From: Anaerolineae bacterium
GTDB lineage: Bacteria; Chloroflexota; Anaerolineae; SpSt-600
Reading direction: 5' to 3'
Assembly: GCA_028275425.1 (NCBI GenBank)
Contig: JAPWUT010000070.1
Location: 1-8,183, forward strand
DNA: 8,183 nt
Shown here: positions 1 to 6,334 of the stretch, piece by piece
Position numbering within the stretch: position 1 is the first letter of the stretch
How the letters are laid out: each line of letters starts with the position of its first letter
Program-made: the position numbers and the translations under genes
The notes under the pieces: generated by a model
Told to the model about the DNA's origin: nothing
The model's database searches: none
What the model saw: only the letters and a program-made list of their open reading frames with translations

Positions 1-16
1 AACCCCGCCAAATTTT

Positions 17-41
17 CCCCCTTCCCTCGCAGGGAAGGGGG
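17..41. repeat. Perfect 11-bp palindrome with three-base loop
   Basis: CCCCCTTCCCT (17-27) and AGGGAAGGGGG (31-41) are exact complements around CGC. Neither strand gives a U-run after the stem, so it is not a standard intrinsic terminator. The form, together with the following GGGGGTTAGG, resembles G-rich dispersed palindromes found in intergenic DNA of some bacteria; only one copy is visible here. The spacer from 1 to 212 otherwise contains only the promoter candidate and no convincing gene. Confidence 0.5.
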
Positions 42-60
42 TCAGGGGGTTAGGTCGGAA

Positions 61-78
61 GGGGCCACCCCCGGCCCC
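61..78. repeat. Short GC-rich inverted repeat
   Basis: GGGGCC (61-66) and GGCCCC (73-78) form a 6-bp stem with a six-base loop. It sits immediately beside the larger palindrome to its left and may belong to the same element or mark the end of a transcript. No U-run follows on either strand. Confidence 0.4.
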
Positions 79-90
79 CATCCCTAAAAT

Positions 91-120
91 ATTATACCTC
101 CACCTTGGAAAGCTCAGCAA
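91..120 (-). promoter_or_regulatory. Leftward sigma70-like promoter candidate
   Basis: On the minus strand, TTGCTG (115-120) and a consensus TATAAT (91-96) are separated by 18 bases. A transcript would begin near 80-85 and run out of the left edge through the G-rich palindromes, so its gene is not visible. The -10 box is perfect; the -35 box matches four of six. The site lies outside any supported gene, which favours it being real. Confidence 0.45.
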
Positions 121-212
121 TGCCTTTGGACGGGGAAGCTGTGTGCTGGGGGAGGGCAAGGCTAAGGGGGTGTGAACTCTTGGTATAGGGGGCCTCTGCT
201 TTAGGTTGCCAA

Positions 213-1307
213 TTACCGCTTGTATTTTTTAAGCAAGTAGAAGCCAATGGCGTAGAGCATGCCGGCTGCGGGGATGGCAAATATGAAGCCCAGGAAGCCC
301 ATGGCTTTTACGCCAATCAATATGCTTAAAATCACTAAAATTGCCGGCATGCCCGTGGCTTCGCTTATTATCTTGGGCAGGAGAATGCGCACCAGAATTT
401 GCTGGTATAGGCTCAGGGAGATGAAAAGCCAAAGGGTCGCTTCCGGCCGTTGAAGTAAGGCAAGCAAGGCCGGCAAAAACATGGCTATCGGGTCACCAAG
501 GTAGGGCACTAAGGTTATAACCCCGCAGAATAACCCCACAGGTAAGGCAAAATTTAGCCCAGCAATCTCCATTGCCAGGATAACCCCAAGGCCGTAAAGG
601 AGGGCTACAATCCCTTCCCCACGCACATAGGCCCCAAACGTCCTCTGCAGGGCATCAGCCAGGAAACTGAGTTCATCGTGGAATGATTGGGGGATAAGCT
701 CCCGAATCAAGCGGCTCACCCGCTCTTGTTCCAGCATGAGGTAAAAGCTCAGGATGAACACTATGAAAGCTTGCGCTACGAAAGTGGCCAGGCTACCTGC
801 CGCATCCACTACCCATCTTATGAGCAAAGTCCCCGCATTTTGTGCCCACCTGGTCAGCTCCGGAGAGCGGGCTAAGGAGTAAAGGTCAATGCCTATGTTG
901 AACCGGCTTAGGAATTCTTGCAGAGAAGCGGCAAGCTCAGGAGCTCGGCTGAGGTAATCGGGCAGTTTTGAGGCTAACTGGATGGATTGCTGAATCGTTG
1001 AGGGCAACAGAAGCGTCCCCCCTGCGATTACGAGGCCTATAAGGACAAGGTAGATTATAACCACAGCCGCAGTGCGAGGAATCCGGAACACAAATGAAAA
1101 GCGCGAACCCTTCAAAGGCCAAGAGATGGAGGCTAAGCCGTTGACCGCAGGTTCCAGGATGAAGGTTATCATCCAGGCAAAGGCGAGAATAACTAAAACA
1201 TCTTTCAGCCAGCTCAATAAAAACCAGAGCTTTTCCAGAAGGTACAAGGCAGCGATTATGGAGAGCATGATGATAAGCAAGCGAAACGCCCTATCCTGAG
1301 ACGGCAT
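213..1307 (-). CDS. AI-2E family (UPF0118) membrane transporter
   Basis: A 364-residue polytopic inner-membrane protein of the AI-2E/UPF0118 family (PF01594), known members of which are linked to autoinducer-2 export or Na+(Li+)/H+ exchange; the substrate here cannot be told. Counting from the ATG at 1307, hydrophobic segments lie at about 8-24, 34-53, 79-100, 175-192, 233-250, 255-270, 274-287, 291-306 and 320-358. A less hydrophobic region between about 103 and 165 matches the family's extramembrane part. Family marks are FILSFYLMLEQERV (184-197), LVPYLGDPIAMFLPALLALL (266-285) and the closing ILLPKIISEATGMP followed by GFLGFIFAIPAAG. Length is normal for the family. It overlaps the previous gene by 17 bases, so translation is probably coupled. 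A GTG start at 1322 is the alternative. Confidence 0.92.
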   Translation of the reverse strand: MPSQDRAFRLLIIMLSIIAALYLLEKLWFLLSWLKDVLVILAFAWMITFILEPAVNGLASISWPLKGSRFSFVFRIPRTAAVVIIYLVLIGLVIAGGTLLLPSTIQQSIQLASKLPDYLSRAPELAASLQEFLSRFNIGIDLYSLARSPELTRWAQNAGTLLIRWVVDAAGSLATFVAQAFIVFILSFYLMLEQERVSRLIRELIPQSFHDELSFLADALQRTFGAYVRGEGIVALLYGLGVILAMEIAGLNFALPVGLFCGVITLVPYLGDPIAMFLPALLALLQRPEATLWLFISLSLYQQILVRILLPKIISEATGMPAILVILSILIGVKAMGFLGFIFAIPAAGMLYAIGFYLLKKYKR

Positions 1308-1908
1308 TTTCCCTCCTGGCACTTTCTATGGTGATGAACTGCCTTATCCTCTCCAGGCGGGATAGTTCCCCTGAAGCCAGGAATAAGACCGATGAGCCCT
1401 TCGCTGTTTGGCAGGTAAGCCGAAGGGCCGGAAGGGAATGGAGGCCGAAGAAAATTCGCCCCCACTCCACCCCTTTCACCTCATCAGGCCTGAAGAAAAA
1501 ATACCACATCCCCACCTCGCCCTTAGGCCAGAAAGGAGAAGGGGGAACGTAAGCCATTACTACCTTTTCCCCAGTGCAAAAGCCTTCAAAGGCTGCAGCT
1601 AAGTCTACAAAGTATCCTCGCTTCCTCTCCACCTCAAATGGGCCAGATGCCCGCACGAATACTTTTTCCTCCGGCCCAAGAGGGGCAACTTCTTCAATGG
1701 AGAATTGTTCCGGCTGGAAATGCAAGAACCCGGAACGGTAAGCCCAGTAACTCAGGATTACGAAGAGGAAGCTTAGGGCCAGAAAGATGGGGGAGATGAT
1801 TATTCCCGCTGCTACTAAGATGGCCAAAAGCGCTACCCCAAAAGGAATCCACCCCACCCGACGGCGCCATAAATTGTAAAGCAACCAGAAGACGAGCCCT
1901 TTAGCCAT
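1291..1908 (-). CDS. Hypothetical membrane protein with two N-terminal helices
   Basis: A 205-residue protein I cannot assign to a named family. Residues about 19-38 and 40-57 are strongly hydrophobic and likely form a helical hairpin in the membrane, preceded by a basic WRRR, so both ends are probably cytoplasmic. The remaining 145 residues look like alternating beta strands (KVFVRASGPFEV, KVVMAYVP, VGMWYFFFRP, SSVLFLAS) ending in a helix (LSRLERIRQFI). This outline could suit a PH-like domain, which is a guess from the strand pattern. The only in-frame ATG near the beginning is at 1908, and it has no clear ribosome binding site; translation may depend on the short leader ORF. Its end overlaps the AI-2E-family gene, which argues for a joint role or at least joint expression with that permease. 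Confidence 0.75.
   Translation of the reverse strand: MAKGLVFWLLYNLWRRRVGWIPFGVALLAILVAAGIIISPIFLALSFLFVILSYWAYRSGFLHFQPEQFSIEEVAPLGPEEKVFVRASGPFEVERKRGYFVDLAAAFEGFCTGEKVVMAYVPPSPFWPKGEVGMWYFFFRPDEVKGVEWGRIFFGLHSLPALRLTCQTAKGSSVLFLASGELSRLERIRQFITIESARRENAVSG
1311..1317 (-). promoter_or_regulatory. Shine-Dalgarno sequence that sets the AI-2E-family start
   Basis: AGGAGGG lies three to four bases before the ATG at 1307 and within the 3' end of the preceding gene. The GTG at 1322, which would add five residues, has no such site before it, so the ATG is preferred. Confidence 0.7.
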
Positions 1909-1936
1909 ATCGCCCAGGTTGTAAACTGGGACACAT
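1901..1936 (-). CDS. Possible 11-residue leader peptide (MCPSLQPGRYG)
   Basis: A very short ORF with a good GAGGTG site four bases before its ATG. Its TAA overlaps the start region of the next gene (1908) by eight bases. That next gene has no Shine-Dalgarno match of its own, so ribosomes ending here could re-initiate there. The peptide shows no run of regulatory amino acids, so classic amino-acid attenuation is not indicated. It could also be a chance ORF. Confidence 0.3.
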   Translation of the reverse strand: MCPSLQPGRYG

Positions 1937-1957
1937 CTTTCACCTCGGGTGTGTCCC
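1928..1957 (-). promoter_or_regulatory. Leader hairpin with a ribosome binding site in its loop
   Basis: Perfect 8-bp arms GGGACACA (1928-1935) and TGTGTCCC (1950-1957) with a 14-base loop. In minus-strand RNA the loop exposes GAGGTG, and the ATG at 1936 lies across the loop/stem border. It could modulate initiation of the short leader ORF. No U-run follows the 3' arm, so it is not a standard terminator. Confidence 0.4.
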
Positions 1958-1973
1958 TTAGGAGATGCCCCTT

Positions 1974-2039
1974 GTAGGCCGACCTTTCAATCGGCATTAA
2001 AGGGCAAAGAAGGAGACGCCCGGCGAAATGGGGCGCTAC
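1974..2039. repeat. Candidate composite palindromic element (two hairpins between GTAG and CTAC)
   Basis: The spacer after the DUF362 gene holds GCCGA/TCGGC (1978-1982 and 1991-1995) and CGCCC/GGGCG (2017-2021 and 2031-2035), bounded outside by GTAG (1974-1977) and its complement CTAC (2036-2039). The head-to-head layout resembles REP/BIME-type dispersed elements. Only one copy is visible, so being a repeat is inference. The 2017-2035 hairpin, followed in minus-strand RNA by a pyrimidine-rich tract, could also serve as a weak terminator for the DUF362 gene. Confidence 0.35.
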
Positions 2040-2041
2040 CT

Positions 2042-3259
2042 TCACTTTCTGAAAAGCTTCCACAACGTCCTCAAGCCCAAAGCTCCTAGGAAAATTGCCC
2101 CCAGAACTACGGAGAGAGCTATCGGGTCCGGGGCAGAAAAGACCACTTTGCCATCGCCGTATTCCTTGAAAAGCTTGCCCCAGGGGGTTTCCAAGGCCGC
2201 TTTCACCCTCTTGTGCCCTATGAGGGGATACCAAAACACATCGTAGTAGAAGCGAGAAGCGATGTAGGACCAGGGGACAAGGGGGGAGCGAAGGAGGATG
2301 CCTTCAAAAGGCTTCAATGGGCCATGGTAAATCAACTTCTGCCCACGGGAAGCGAAAGTATCCTCTTGCTTGAAGCCCCAGTTCTGGGATAACACCCACT
2401 CTTTATCTTCCCCGACAATTTCAATCTCCTTCGGGTCACCGATGCCCAAGCCCTTCTCATGGGCAATCCGGATGAAGGGGATGCTCATCGGGTCAAAGCC
2501 TTGCAGCTTGGCCGAAATGGCATCTATGGCTACTTGGTCGGCACTGGCCAGGATTACGTTTTTGACATGCCAGCGCATTGCCCTTGGTCCGGCCCCATCC
2601 CCAGCAAAAGTCCCATCCATCACGGCAAATATGCCCGAATGAATCTCTTGCTGGATTGTCAATAGGTCCACCAAAGTTTCGTGGATTACGGAATGGGTCC
2701 AATGCCTCTTTTCGTTGAGAAGCCCGCCGAAGGCGTTTTTCATGGCCCCGGTGATGGTGGTGAAAACGTGGACTTTAACCGTTGGCAGGTGGATTATGTT
2801 TTTGCCGATGAACACCTCGGGGATGAATATGCCTTCGGGGTAGATTTTGTGCAGGACCAGAAGCTCATGCTTAGGTTCGTAGCGGACCCAACGGATATGG
2901 GGTTCGTAGAGGTGGATGCTGGGGATAAGGTATTTATCGCAGACGTATTTGTGCTTGTTGTTCCGCTCGCCGATGTAAGCATCCACCACCACAGTGCGGT
3001 TGTGAGCACCCCATATGCGAGTGTACCCATCCTCCAAAAGGGTTCGGATTACTCCTTCCAATTGCCAAGGTGTTGTGGAGCAGGCCGGATACCACGTTTG
3101 CCACGAAATGTTTATCTTGAGGATAGTTTCTCGGTCCTTGGGCAAAGCTTTTTCGTATTCGGCCAATTTCATGAGGCGCTTGTAATCCTCAAGGACTGTC
3201 TCAGGGGTTGTGCGAAGGACTGCTACTTTGCCTTTGCCCGGAAATTCCCCTAAAGCCAT
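2042..3259 (-). CDS. DUF362 domain protein with C-terminal membrane anchor
   Basis: A 405-residue protein of the DUF362 (PF04015) family, recognised from conserved stretches: KINISWQTWYPACSTTPWQ (48-66), IIHLPTVKVHVFTTITGAMKNAFGG (155-179), VMDGTFAGDGAGPR (213-226) and NVILASADQVAIDAISAKLQGFDP (234-257), then the GLGIGDPKEIEIVGED segment. The biochemical role of the family is not settled. Some relatives carry ferredoxin-type iron-sulfur clusters; this one has only C60 and C107 and no CxxCxxC motif, so it lacks its own ferredoxin domain. A hydrophobic stretch at about 378-398 followed by the basic end KLFRK suggests a tail anchor with the main domain in the cytoplasm. There is no signal peptide. 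It is the second gene of a two-gene unit with the cysteine-rich protein. The family call is firm; the function is unknown. Confidence 0.9.
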   Translation of the reverse strand: MALGEFPGKGKVAVLRTTPETVLEDYKRLMKLAEYEKALPKDRETILKINISWQTWYPACSTTPWQLEGVIRTLLEDGYTRIWGAHNRTVVVDAYIGERNNKHKYVCDKYLIPSIHLYEPHIRWVRYEPKHELLVLHKIYPEGIFIPEVFIGKNIIHLPTVKVHVFTTITGAMKNAFGGLLNEKRHWTHSVIHETLVDLLTIQQEIHSGIFAVMDGTFAGDGAGPRAMRWHVKNVILASADQVAIDAISAKLQGFDPMSIPFIRIAHEKGLGIGDPKEIEIVGEDKEWVLSQNWGFKQEDTFASRGQKLIYHGPLKPFEGILLRSPLVPWSYIASRFYYDVFWYPLIGHKRVKAALETPWGKLFKEYGDGKVVFSAPDPIALSVVLGAIFLGALGLRTLWKLFRK

Positions 3260-3261
3260 TT

Positions 3262-3270
3262 CCCCCTCCT
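3262..3270 (-). promoter_or_regulatory. Shine-Dalgarno sequence of the DUF362 gene
   Basis: AGGAGGGGG lies two to three bases before the ATG at 3259 by its end, with the GGAGG core at normal distance. It directly follows the TAG of the cysteine-rich gene, an arrangement typical of coupled translation. Confidence 0.7.
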
Positions 3271-3471
3271 CTAAAGCAAGTGTCTATAAGTTCTGACGAA
3301 GTTCTTTATGGAGCGGTCATAGGTCCTTTCTACTTCTGGAGGGAACAGGCAGCCGGGCAATTCCCCCATGCGGCGGTGGTAAGCGATGCATTCGCAACAG
3401 ATGCCTTTCTTGTCGCAAGGCTCGTAAGTGCAGGTGCAGATTTTAAGGTTTCTTTCCTTCTTGCACTCCAT
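3271..3471 (-). CDS. Small cysteine-rich DUF6485-family protein
   Basis: A 66-residue protein with eight cysteines (3, 12, 14, 19, 25, 26, 28, 41) in its first two thirds, including CTC and the CCEC cluster, followed by YHRR, GELPGC and a charged C-terminal part with TYDRSIKNF. I recognise this arrangement as the small DUF6485 family from memory; no biochemical role is known to me. The cysteine spacing and single His suggest metal (zinc or iron-sulfur) binding, which is inference. There is no signal peptide or membrane segment, so it is probably cytoplasmic. It starts at an ATG with a good GGGAGG site. Its TAG is 11 bases before the next ATG, and the next gene's ribosome binding site begins right at that stop, so the two are very likely co-transcribed and translationally coupled. 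The opposite-strand ORF here lacks such features. Confidence 0.88.
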   Translation of the reverse strand: MECKKERNLKICTCTYEPCDKKGICCECIAYHRRMGELPGCLFPPEVERTYDRSIKNFVRTYRHLL

Positions 3472-3475
3472 GGGC

Positions 3476-3489
3476 CTTCCTCCCGGAAG
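3476..3489 (-). promoter_or_regulatory. Ribosome binding site of the cysteine-rich gene, inside a small hairpin
   Basis: GGGAGG (3479-3484) lies seven bases before the ATG at 3471 and supports that start. CTTCC (3476-3480) and GGAAG (3485-3489) can form a 5-bp stem with a four-base loop that covers the Shine-Dalgarno bases. The short stem is weak and its regulatory meaning is uncertain. Confidence 0.45.
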
Positions 3490-3496
3490 AAATTAG

Positions 3497-3529
3497 GGGG
3501 CAAGTTACCTTCAAAAGGCAACTTGCCCC
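3497..3529 (-). terminator. Terminator hairpin after ppdK
   Basis: Arms GGGGCAAGTT (3497-3506) and AACTTGCCCC (3520-3529) enclose a further CCTT/AAGG pair (3508-3511 and 3515-3518) and a three-base loop. The single mismatch between them is A/C on the plus strand but becomes a G-U wobble in minus-strand RNA, giving a continuous 15-pair stem for leftward transcripts only. The downstream tract (CCTAATTTCTTCC) is only moderately U-rich, so termination may be partial and allow read-through into the next gene. Confidence 0.7.
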
Positions 3530-3551
3530 GATAGCCAGGCTCTTTTCAGGC

Positions 3552-6266
3552 TTACACTATGACCTTCTTCTTCAAGCCGTATTCGTGCTGGAGGGCAGCC
3601 TGTGCTGCAGCCAGTCTCGCAATGGGAACTCGGAACGGGGAGCAGGAGACGTAGTTAAGGCCTATGATGTGGCAAAATTCTATTGAGGCTGGGTCACCAC
3701 CGTGCTCCCCGCATATCCCTATCTCTATGTCAGGCCGGACTTGGCGGGCTTCCTCCACGCACATCTTCATAATCCGGCCCACTCCTTCCCGGTCCAAGGT
3801 CTGGAAGGGGTTGGCTGGAATCACGCCCTTCTCTACATAAGCCAGGAGGAATTTGCCCTCGGCGTCATCCCTGGAGATGCCGTAAACGGTCTGGGTGAGG
3901 TCATTGGTGCCGAAGGAGAAGAATTCGGCGTAGCGGGCAAATTCCCCAGCCGTCAGGGCTGCCCTGGGGATTTCAATCATTGTCCCAAACTTGTATTTGA
4001 CGGTAACCCCTTGCTCTTCCATCACCTTGCGTGCCGTCTCATCCACAAGCTCTTTGAGGATTTTGAGCTCATTGGCGTTGGCCGTGACGGGAATCATTAT
4101 CTCGGGGTAGACTCTCAAGCCTTCCTTAGTGAGCTCGCAGGCGGCTTCCATTATGGCTCGGACTTGCATCCTGTTGATTTCGGGCCAGAGGACCCCAAGG
4201 CGAACCCCGCGGAAGCCCAGCATGGGGTTGGCTTCCCGCATTGCGGCTACTTTGCGGAGCAAGGCTTCCTTCTCCGCCAGGCGAGCCTTGAGCTCGGCGT
4301 TGTCCTTCTCATACTCAAGGCGAACCCGCAGCTCCGTAACTTCGGCTACGAGGTCCTCATACTTGGGCAGGAATTCGTGCAGAGGCGGGTCAATTAGGCG
4401 GATTATGACTGGTAGCCCTTCCATTACCCGGAAGATGCCCTTGAAGTCTTCTTTCTGAATTGGGAGGAGTTTGTCCAAGGCTGCCTGGCGCTCCTCCAAG
4501 GTTTCGGCCAGAATCATCTGGTGGACGATTGGGAGGCGGTCGGGCTCAAAGAACATGTGCTCGGTTCGGCACAGGCCTATACCTTCGGCTCCGAAGTTCC
4601 GGGCTTGCCTGGCATCCTTCGGGTAATCGGCGTTGGCCCAGACCCCGAGGCGCCGGACCTCATCGGCCCAGGAGAGGAGGGCGAGGAGTTCCTCTTCTTC
4701 CTCCAGCTTAGGCTCAATGGTAGTTATCGGGCCGACAAAAACCTCACCGGTGGAGCCGTCAATGGAGATTATATCGCCTTCCTTTACTACTTTGCCGTTC
4801 ACGGTGAAGAGGCGACGAGTTAGGTCAATGTGGATGGCTTCACAGCCGGCAACGCATGGCTTGCCCAGGCCCCTGGCTACTACGGCGGCGTGAGAGGTAG
4901 CTCCACCGTGCTGGGTGAGGATTCCCTTGGCCACAAGCATCCCGTGCACGTCATCGGGAGAGGTCTCGGGGCGGACCAAGATTACGCTTTCCCCTTTCTT
5001 GCCCAGCTCTTCGGCGGTATCGGCGTCAAAGACAGCTATTCCCGTAGCGGCTCCGGGCGAGGCATTCAAGCCCTTAGCCAGGTAGCGCCCCTCGGCTTTG
5101 GCTTGCTCCTTGGCCTTTTCGTCAAAGCGGGGATGCAAAAGCTGGTCCACCTGCTCCGGAGTAACACGCATTATGGCCTCTTCTTTGGAGATAATCCCCT
5201 CTTTGACCATGTCTACAGCTATCTTGACTGCGGCCTTAGCCGTGCGCTTCCCAGCCCTGGTCTGGAGCATCCAGAGCTTGCCCCGTTCTACGGTGAACTC
5301 CATATCCTGCATGTCCTTGTAGTGGCGCTCCAGGAGCTCCGAGACCTTCACCAGTTGCTCGTAGACCTCGGGCATTTTCTCCTTAAGCTCTTCAATCTTG
5401 TACGGGGTGCGGATTCCGGCCACTACGTCCTCACCCTGGGCATTGGGCAAATATTCGCCCCAGAGGATTTTCTCCCCGGTAGCGGGGTCACGAGTGAAAG
5501 TTACCCCTGTCCCTGAGTCATCGCCCATGTTGCCGAAGACCATCGTGACGATGTTGACCGCAGTTCCCCAATCGTGGGGGATTCCGTAGTAATTGCGGTA
5601 GTCAACAGCCCTCTTTCCGAACCAGGATTCAAATACGGCCCCGATGGCCCTGCGCAGCTGCTCGTAGGGGTCGGAGGGGAAATCTTCCCCCACGTGCTCT
5701 TTGTAAATGCGCTTGAACTCGGCCACAACCTCTTTCAAAGCCTCTACGCCAAGGTCGGTATCTTTCTGAGCTCCGTATTTCTGCTTGATTTTCTCAAAAG
5801 CTTCGTCAAACTTCTCCCCTGGCACCTTCATCACAATCCGGCCGAACATTTGGATAAAGCGACGGTAGGCGTCGTAGGCGAAGCGCTCGTTCTGGGTGAG
5901 CTTGGCAAGGCCTTGGAGGGTCTCTTCGTTCAGGCCCAGGTTCAGGACGGTGTCCATCATACCAGGCATTGAGACTTTGGCCCCGGATCGGACGGAGACC
6001 AGGAGGGGATTGGAGGGGTCGCCGAACTTTTTACCGGTCATCTTCTCCACTTCGCGGAGGGCTTCCAAAGTTTGCTCCCACATCCCCTCAGGGAACTTGC
6101 GTCCGTTCTTAAAGTATTCGTTGCAAGCTTCGGTGGTTATGGTGAAGCCTGGGGGAACGGGGAGGCCAGCCCTGGTCATTTCGGCGAGTCCGGCTCCTTT
6201 CCCTCCCAGAAGGTCACGCATGGATTCGCCACCTTCGCTGAACATGTAGACCCATTTCTTAGCCAT
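3552..6266 (-). CDS. ppdK: Pyruvate, phosphate dikinase
   Basis: Cytoplasmic enzyme that interconverts pyruvate + ATP + Pi and PEP + AMP + PPi, used for gluconeogenesis or pyrophosphate-linked glycolysis. At 904 residues it has the usual bacterial length. Domains in order: N-terminal ATP-grasp-type nucleotide-binding domain (about 1-340) with GGKGAGL (K23), SVRSGAKVSMPGMMDT (R93) and E323/Q335; swivelling phosphohistidine domain (about 400-510) with TQHGGATSHAAVVARG, where H459 is the phosphorylated residue; C-terminal PEP/pyruvate TIM barrel (about 535-900) with R567 (LCRTEH), R623 (RLIDPPLHEF), E765 (MIEIPRAA), N788 and D789 (FGTNDLTQ) and the proton-donating C852 (CGEHGGDP). This Cys and the full three-domain layout separate it from PEP synthase. 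A helical, probably coiled stretch at 636-678 is normal for PPDK. Hairpins on both sides suggest a mostly monocistronic unit. Confidence 0.98.
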   Translation of the reverse strand: MAKKWVYMFSEGGESMRDLLGGKGAGLAEMTRAGLPVPPGFTITTEACNEYFKNGRKFPEGMWEQTLEALREVEKMTGKKFGDPSNPLLVSVRSGAKVSMPGMMDTVLNLGLNEETLQGLAKLTQNERFAYDAYRRFIQMFGRIVMKVPGEKFDEAFEKIKQKYGAQKDTDLGVEALKEVVAEFKRIYKEHVGEDFPSDPYEQLRRAIGAVFESWFGKRAVDYRNYYGIPHDWGTAVNIVTMVFGNMGDDSGTGVTFTRDPATGEKILWGEYLPNAQGEDVVAGIRTPYKIEELKEKMPEVYEQLVKVSELLERHYKDMQDMEFTVERGKLWMLQTRAGKRTAKAAVKIAVDMVKEGIISKEEAIMRVTPEQVDQLLHPRFDEKAKEQAKAEGRYLAKGLNASPGAATGIAVFDADTAEELGKKGESVILVRPETSPDDVHGMLVAKGILTQHGGATSHAAVVARGLGKPCVAGCEAIHIDLTRRLFTVNGKVVKEGDIISIDGSTGEVFVGPITTIEPKLEEEEELLALLSWADEVRRLGVWANADYPKDARQARNFGAEGIGLCRTEHMFFEPDRLPIVHQMILAETLEERQAALDKLLPIQKEDFKGIFRVMEGLPVIIRLIDPPLHEFLPKYEDLVAEVTELRVRLEYEKDNAELKARLAEKEALLRKVAAMREANPMLGFRGVRLGVLWPEINRMQVRAIMEAACELTKEGLRVYPEIMIPVTANANELKILKELVDETARKVMEEQGVTVKYKFGTMIEIPRAALTAGEFARYAEFFSFGTNDLTQTVYGISRDDAEGKFLLAYVEKGVIPANPFQTLDREGVGRIMKMCVEEARQVRPDIEIGICGEHGGDPASIEFCHIIGLNYVSCSPFRVPIARLAAAQAALQHEYGLKKKVIV

Positions 6267-6271
6267 GGCTT

Positions 6272-6282
6272 ATCACCTCCTT
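6272..6282 (-). promoter_or_regulatory. Full-length Shine-Dalgarno sequence of ppdK
   Basis: AAGGAGGTGAT sits five bases before the ATG at 6266 and complements the usual 16S rRNA 3' end over 11 bases. It fixes the ppdK start and suggests strong initiation. It is the best-matched ribosome binding site in the window. Confidence 0.85.
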
Positions 6283-6320
6283 AAATAAAAATAAAGTCAA
6301 GCCTGATTCAGGCAAGACTT
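6283..6320 (-). terminator. Hairpin plus T-rich tract between pnp and ppdK (terminator or attenuator)
   Basis: An inverted repeat symmetric about 6307: outer arms AAGTC/GACTT (6294-6298 and 6316-6320), a 2x2 mismatch, then inner arms GCCTGA/TCAGGC (6301-6306 and 6308-6313). In minus-strand RNA it is followed at once by TATTTTTATTT (6293 down to 6283), nine U in eleven, as expected of a Rho-independent terminator read leftward. The other strand has no such run. The T-tract abuts the ppdK Shine-Dalgarno sequence, so this element lies inside the ppdK leader, which makes attenuation a possible alternative to a simple pnp terminator. Confidence 0.55.
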
Positions 6321-6334
6321 CTTCGTCTATGCTC

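Noticed and set aside
100..212. Possible tRNA or small RNA in the left spacer
   Set aside because: No cloverleaf arms, T-loop sequence or CCA-adjacent acceptor pairing could be assembled on either strand.
92..280. A 62-codon minus-strand ORF after the AI-2E-family gene
   Set aside because: It begins inside that gene in another frame, has a Ser/Pro/Thr-rich product without motifs, and ends at the promoter candidate.
636..678. Nothing foreign in the helical insertion of the PPDK barrel (protein residues 636-678)
   Set aside because: The charged coiled stretch first looked like an insertion, but a similar helical segment before NPMLG is normal in bacterial PPDK. Coordinates given here are residue numbers.
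1833..2234. A 133-codon minus-strand frame bridging the end of the DUF362 gene and the start of the 205-residue gene
   Set aside because: It overlaps the conserved DUF362 coding region and crosses the hairpin-rich spacer; the product has no family resemblance. It is best read as an alternative frame.
2681..3534. Plus-strand ORFs of 190 and 108 codons opposite the DUF362 and cysteine-rich genes
   Set aside because: Both opposing minus-strand genes show recognisable family motifs, good ribosome binding sites and tight spacing; the plus-strand products show none.
3702..5972. Long plus-strand ORFs (about 130 to 230 codons) opposite ppdK
   Set aside because: They lie wholly antisense to a fully conserved enzyme, have low-complexity or unfamiliar products and no convincing ribosome binding sites. 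They are expected shadows of the codon bias of the sense strand.
6283..6315. TTGCCT followed by TATTTT as a ppdK promoter
   Set aside because: The boxes fall on the hairpin and T-tract, and transcription would begin at or inside the Shine-Dalgarno sequence, leaving no usable leader.
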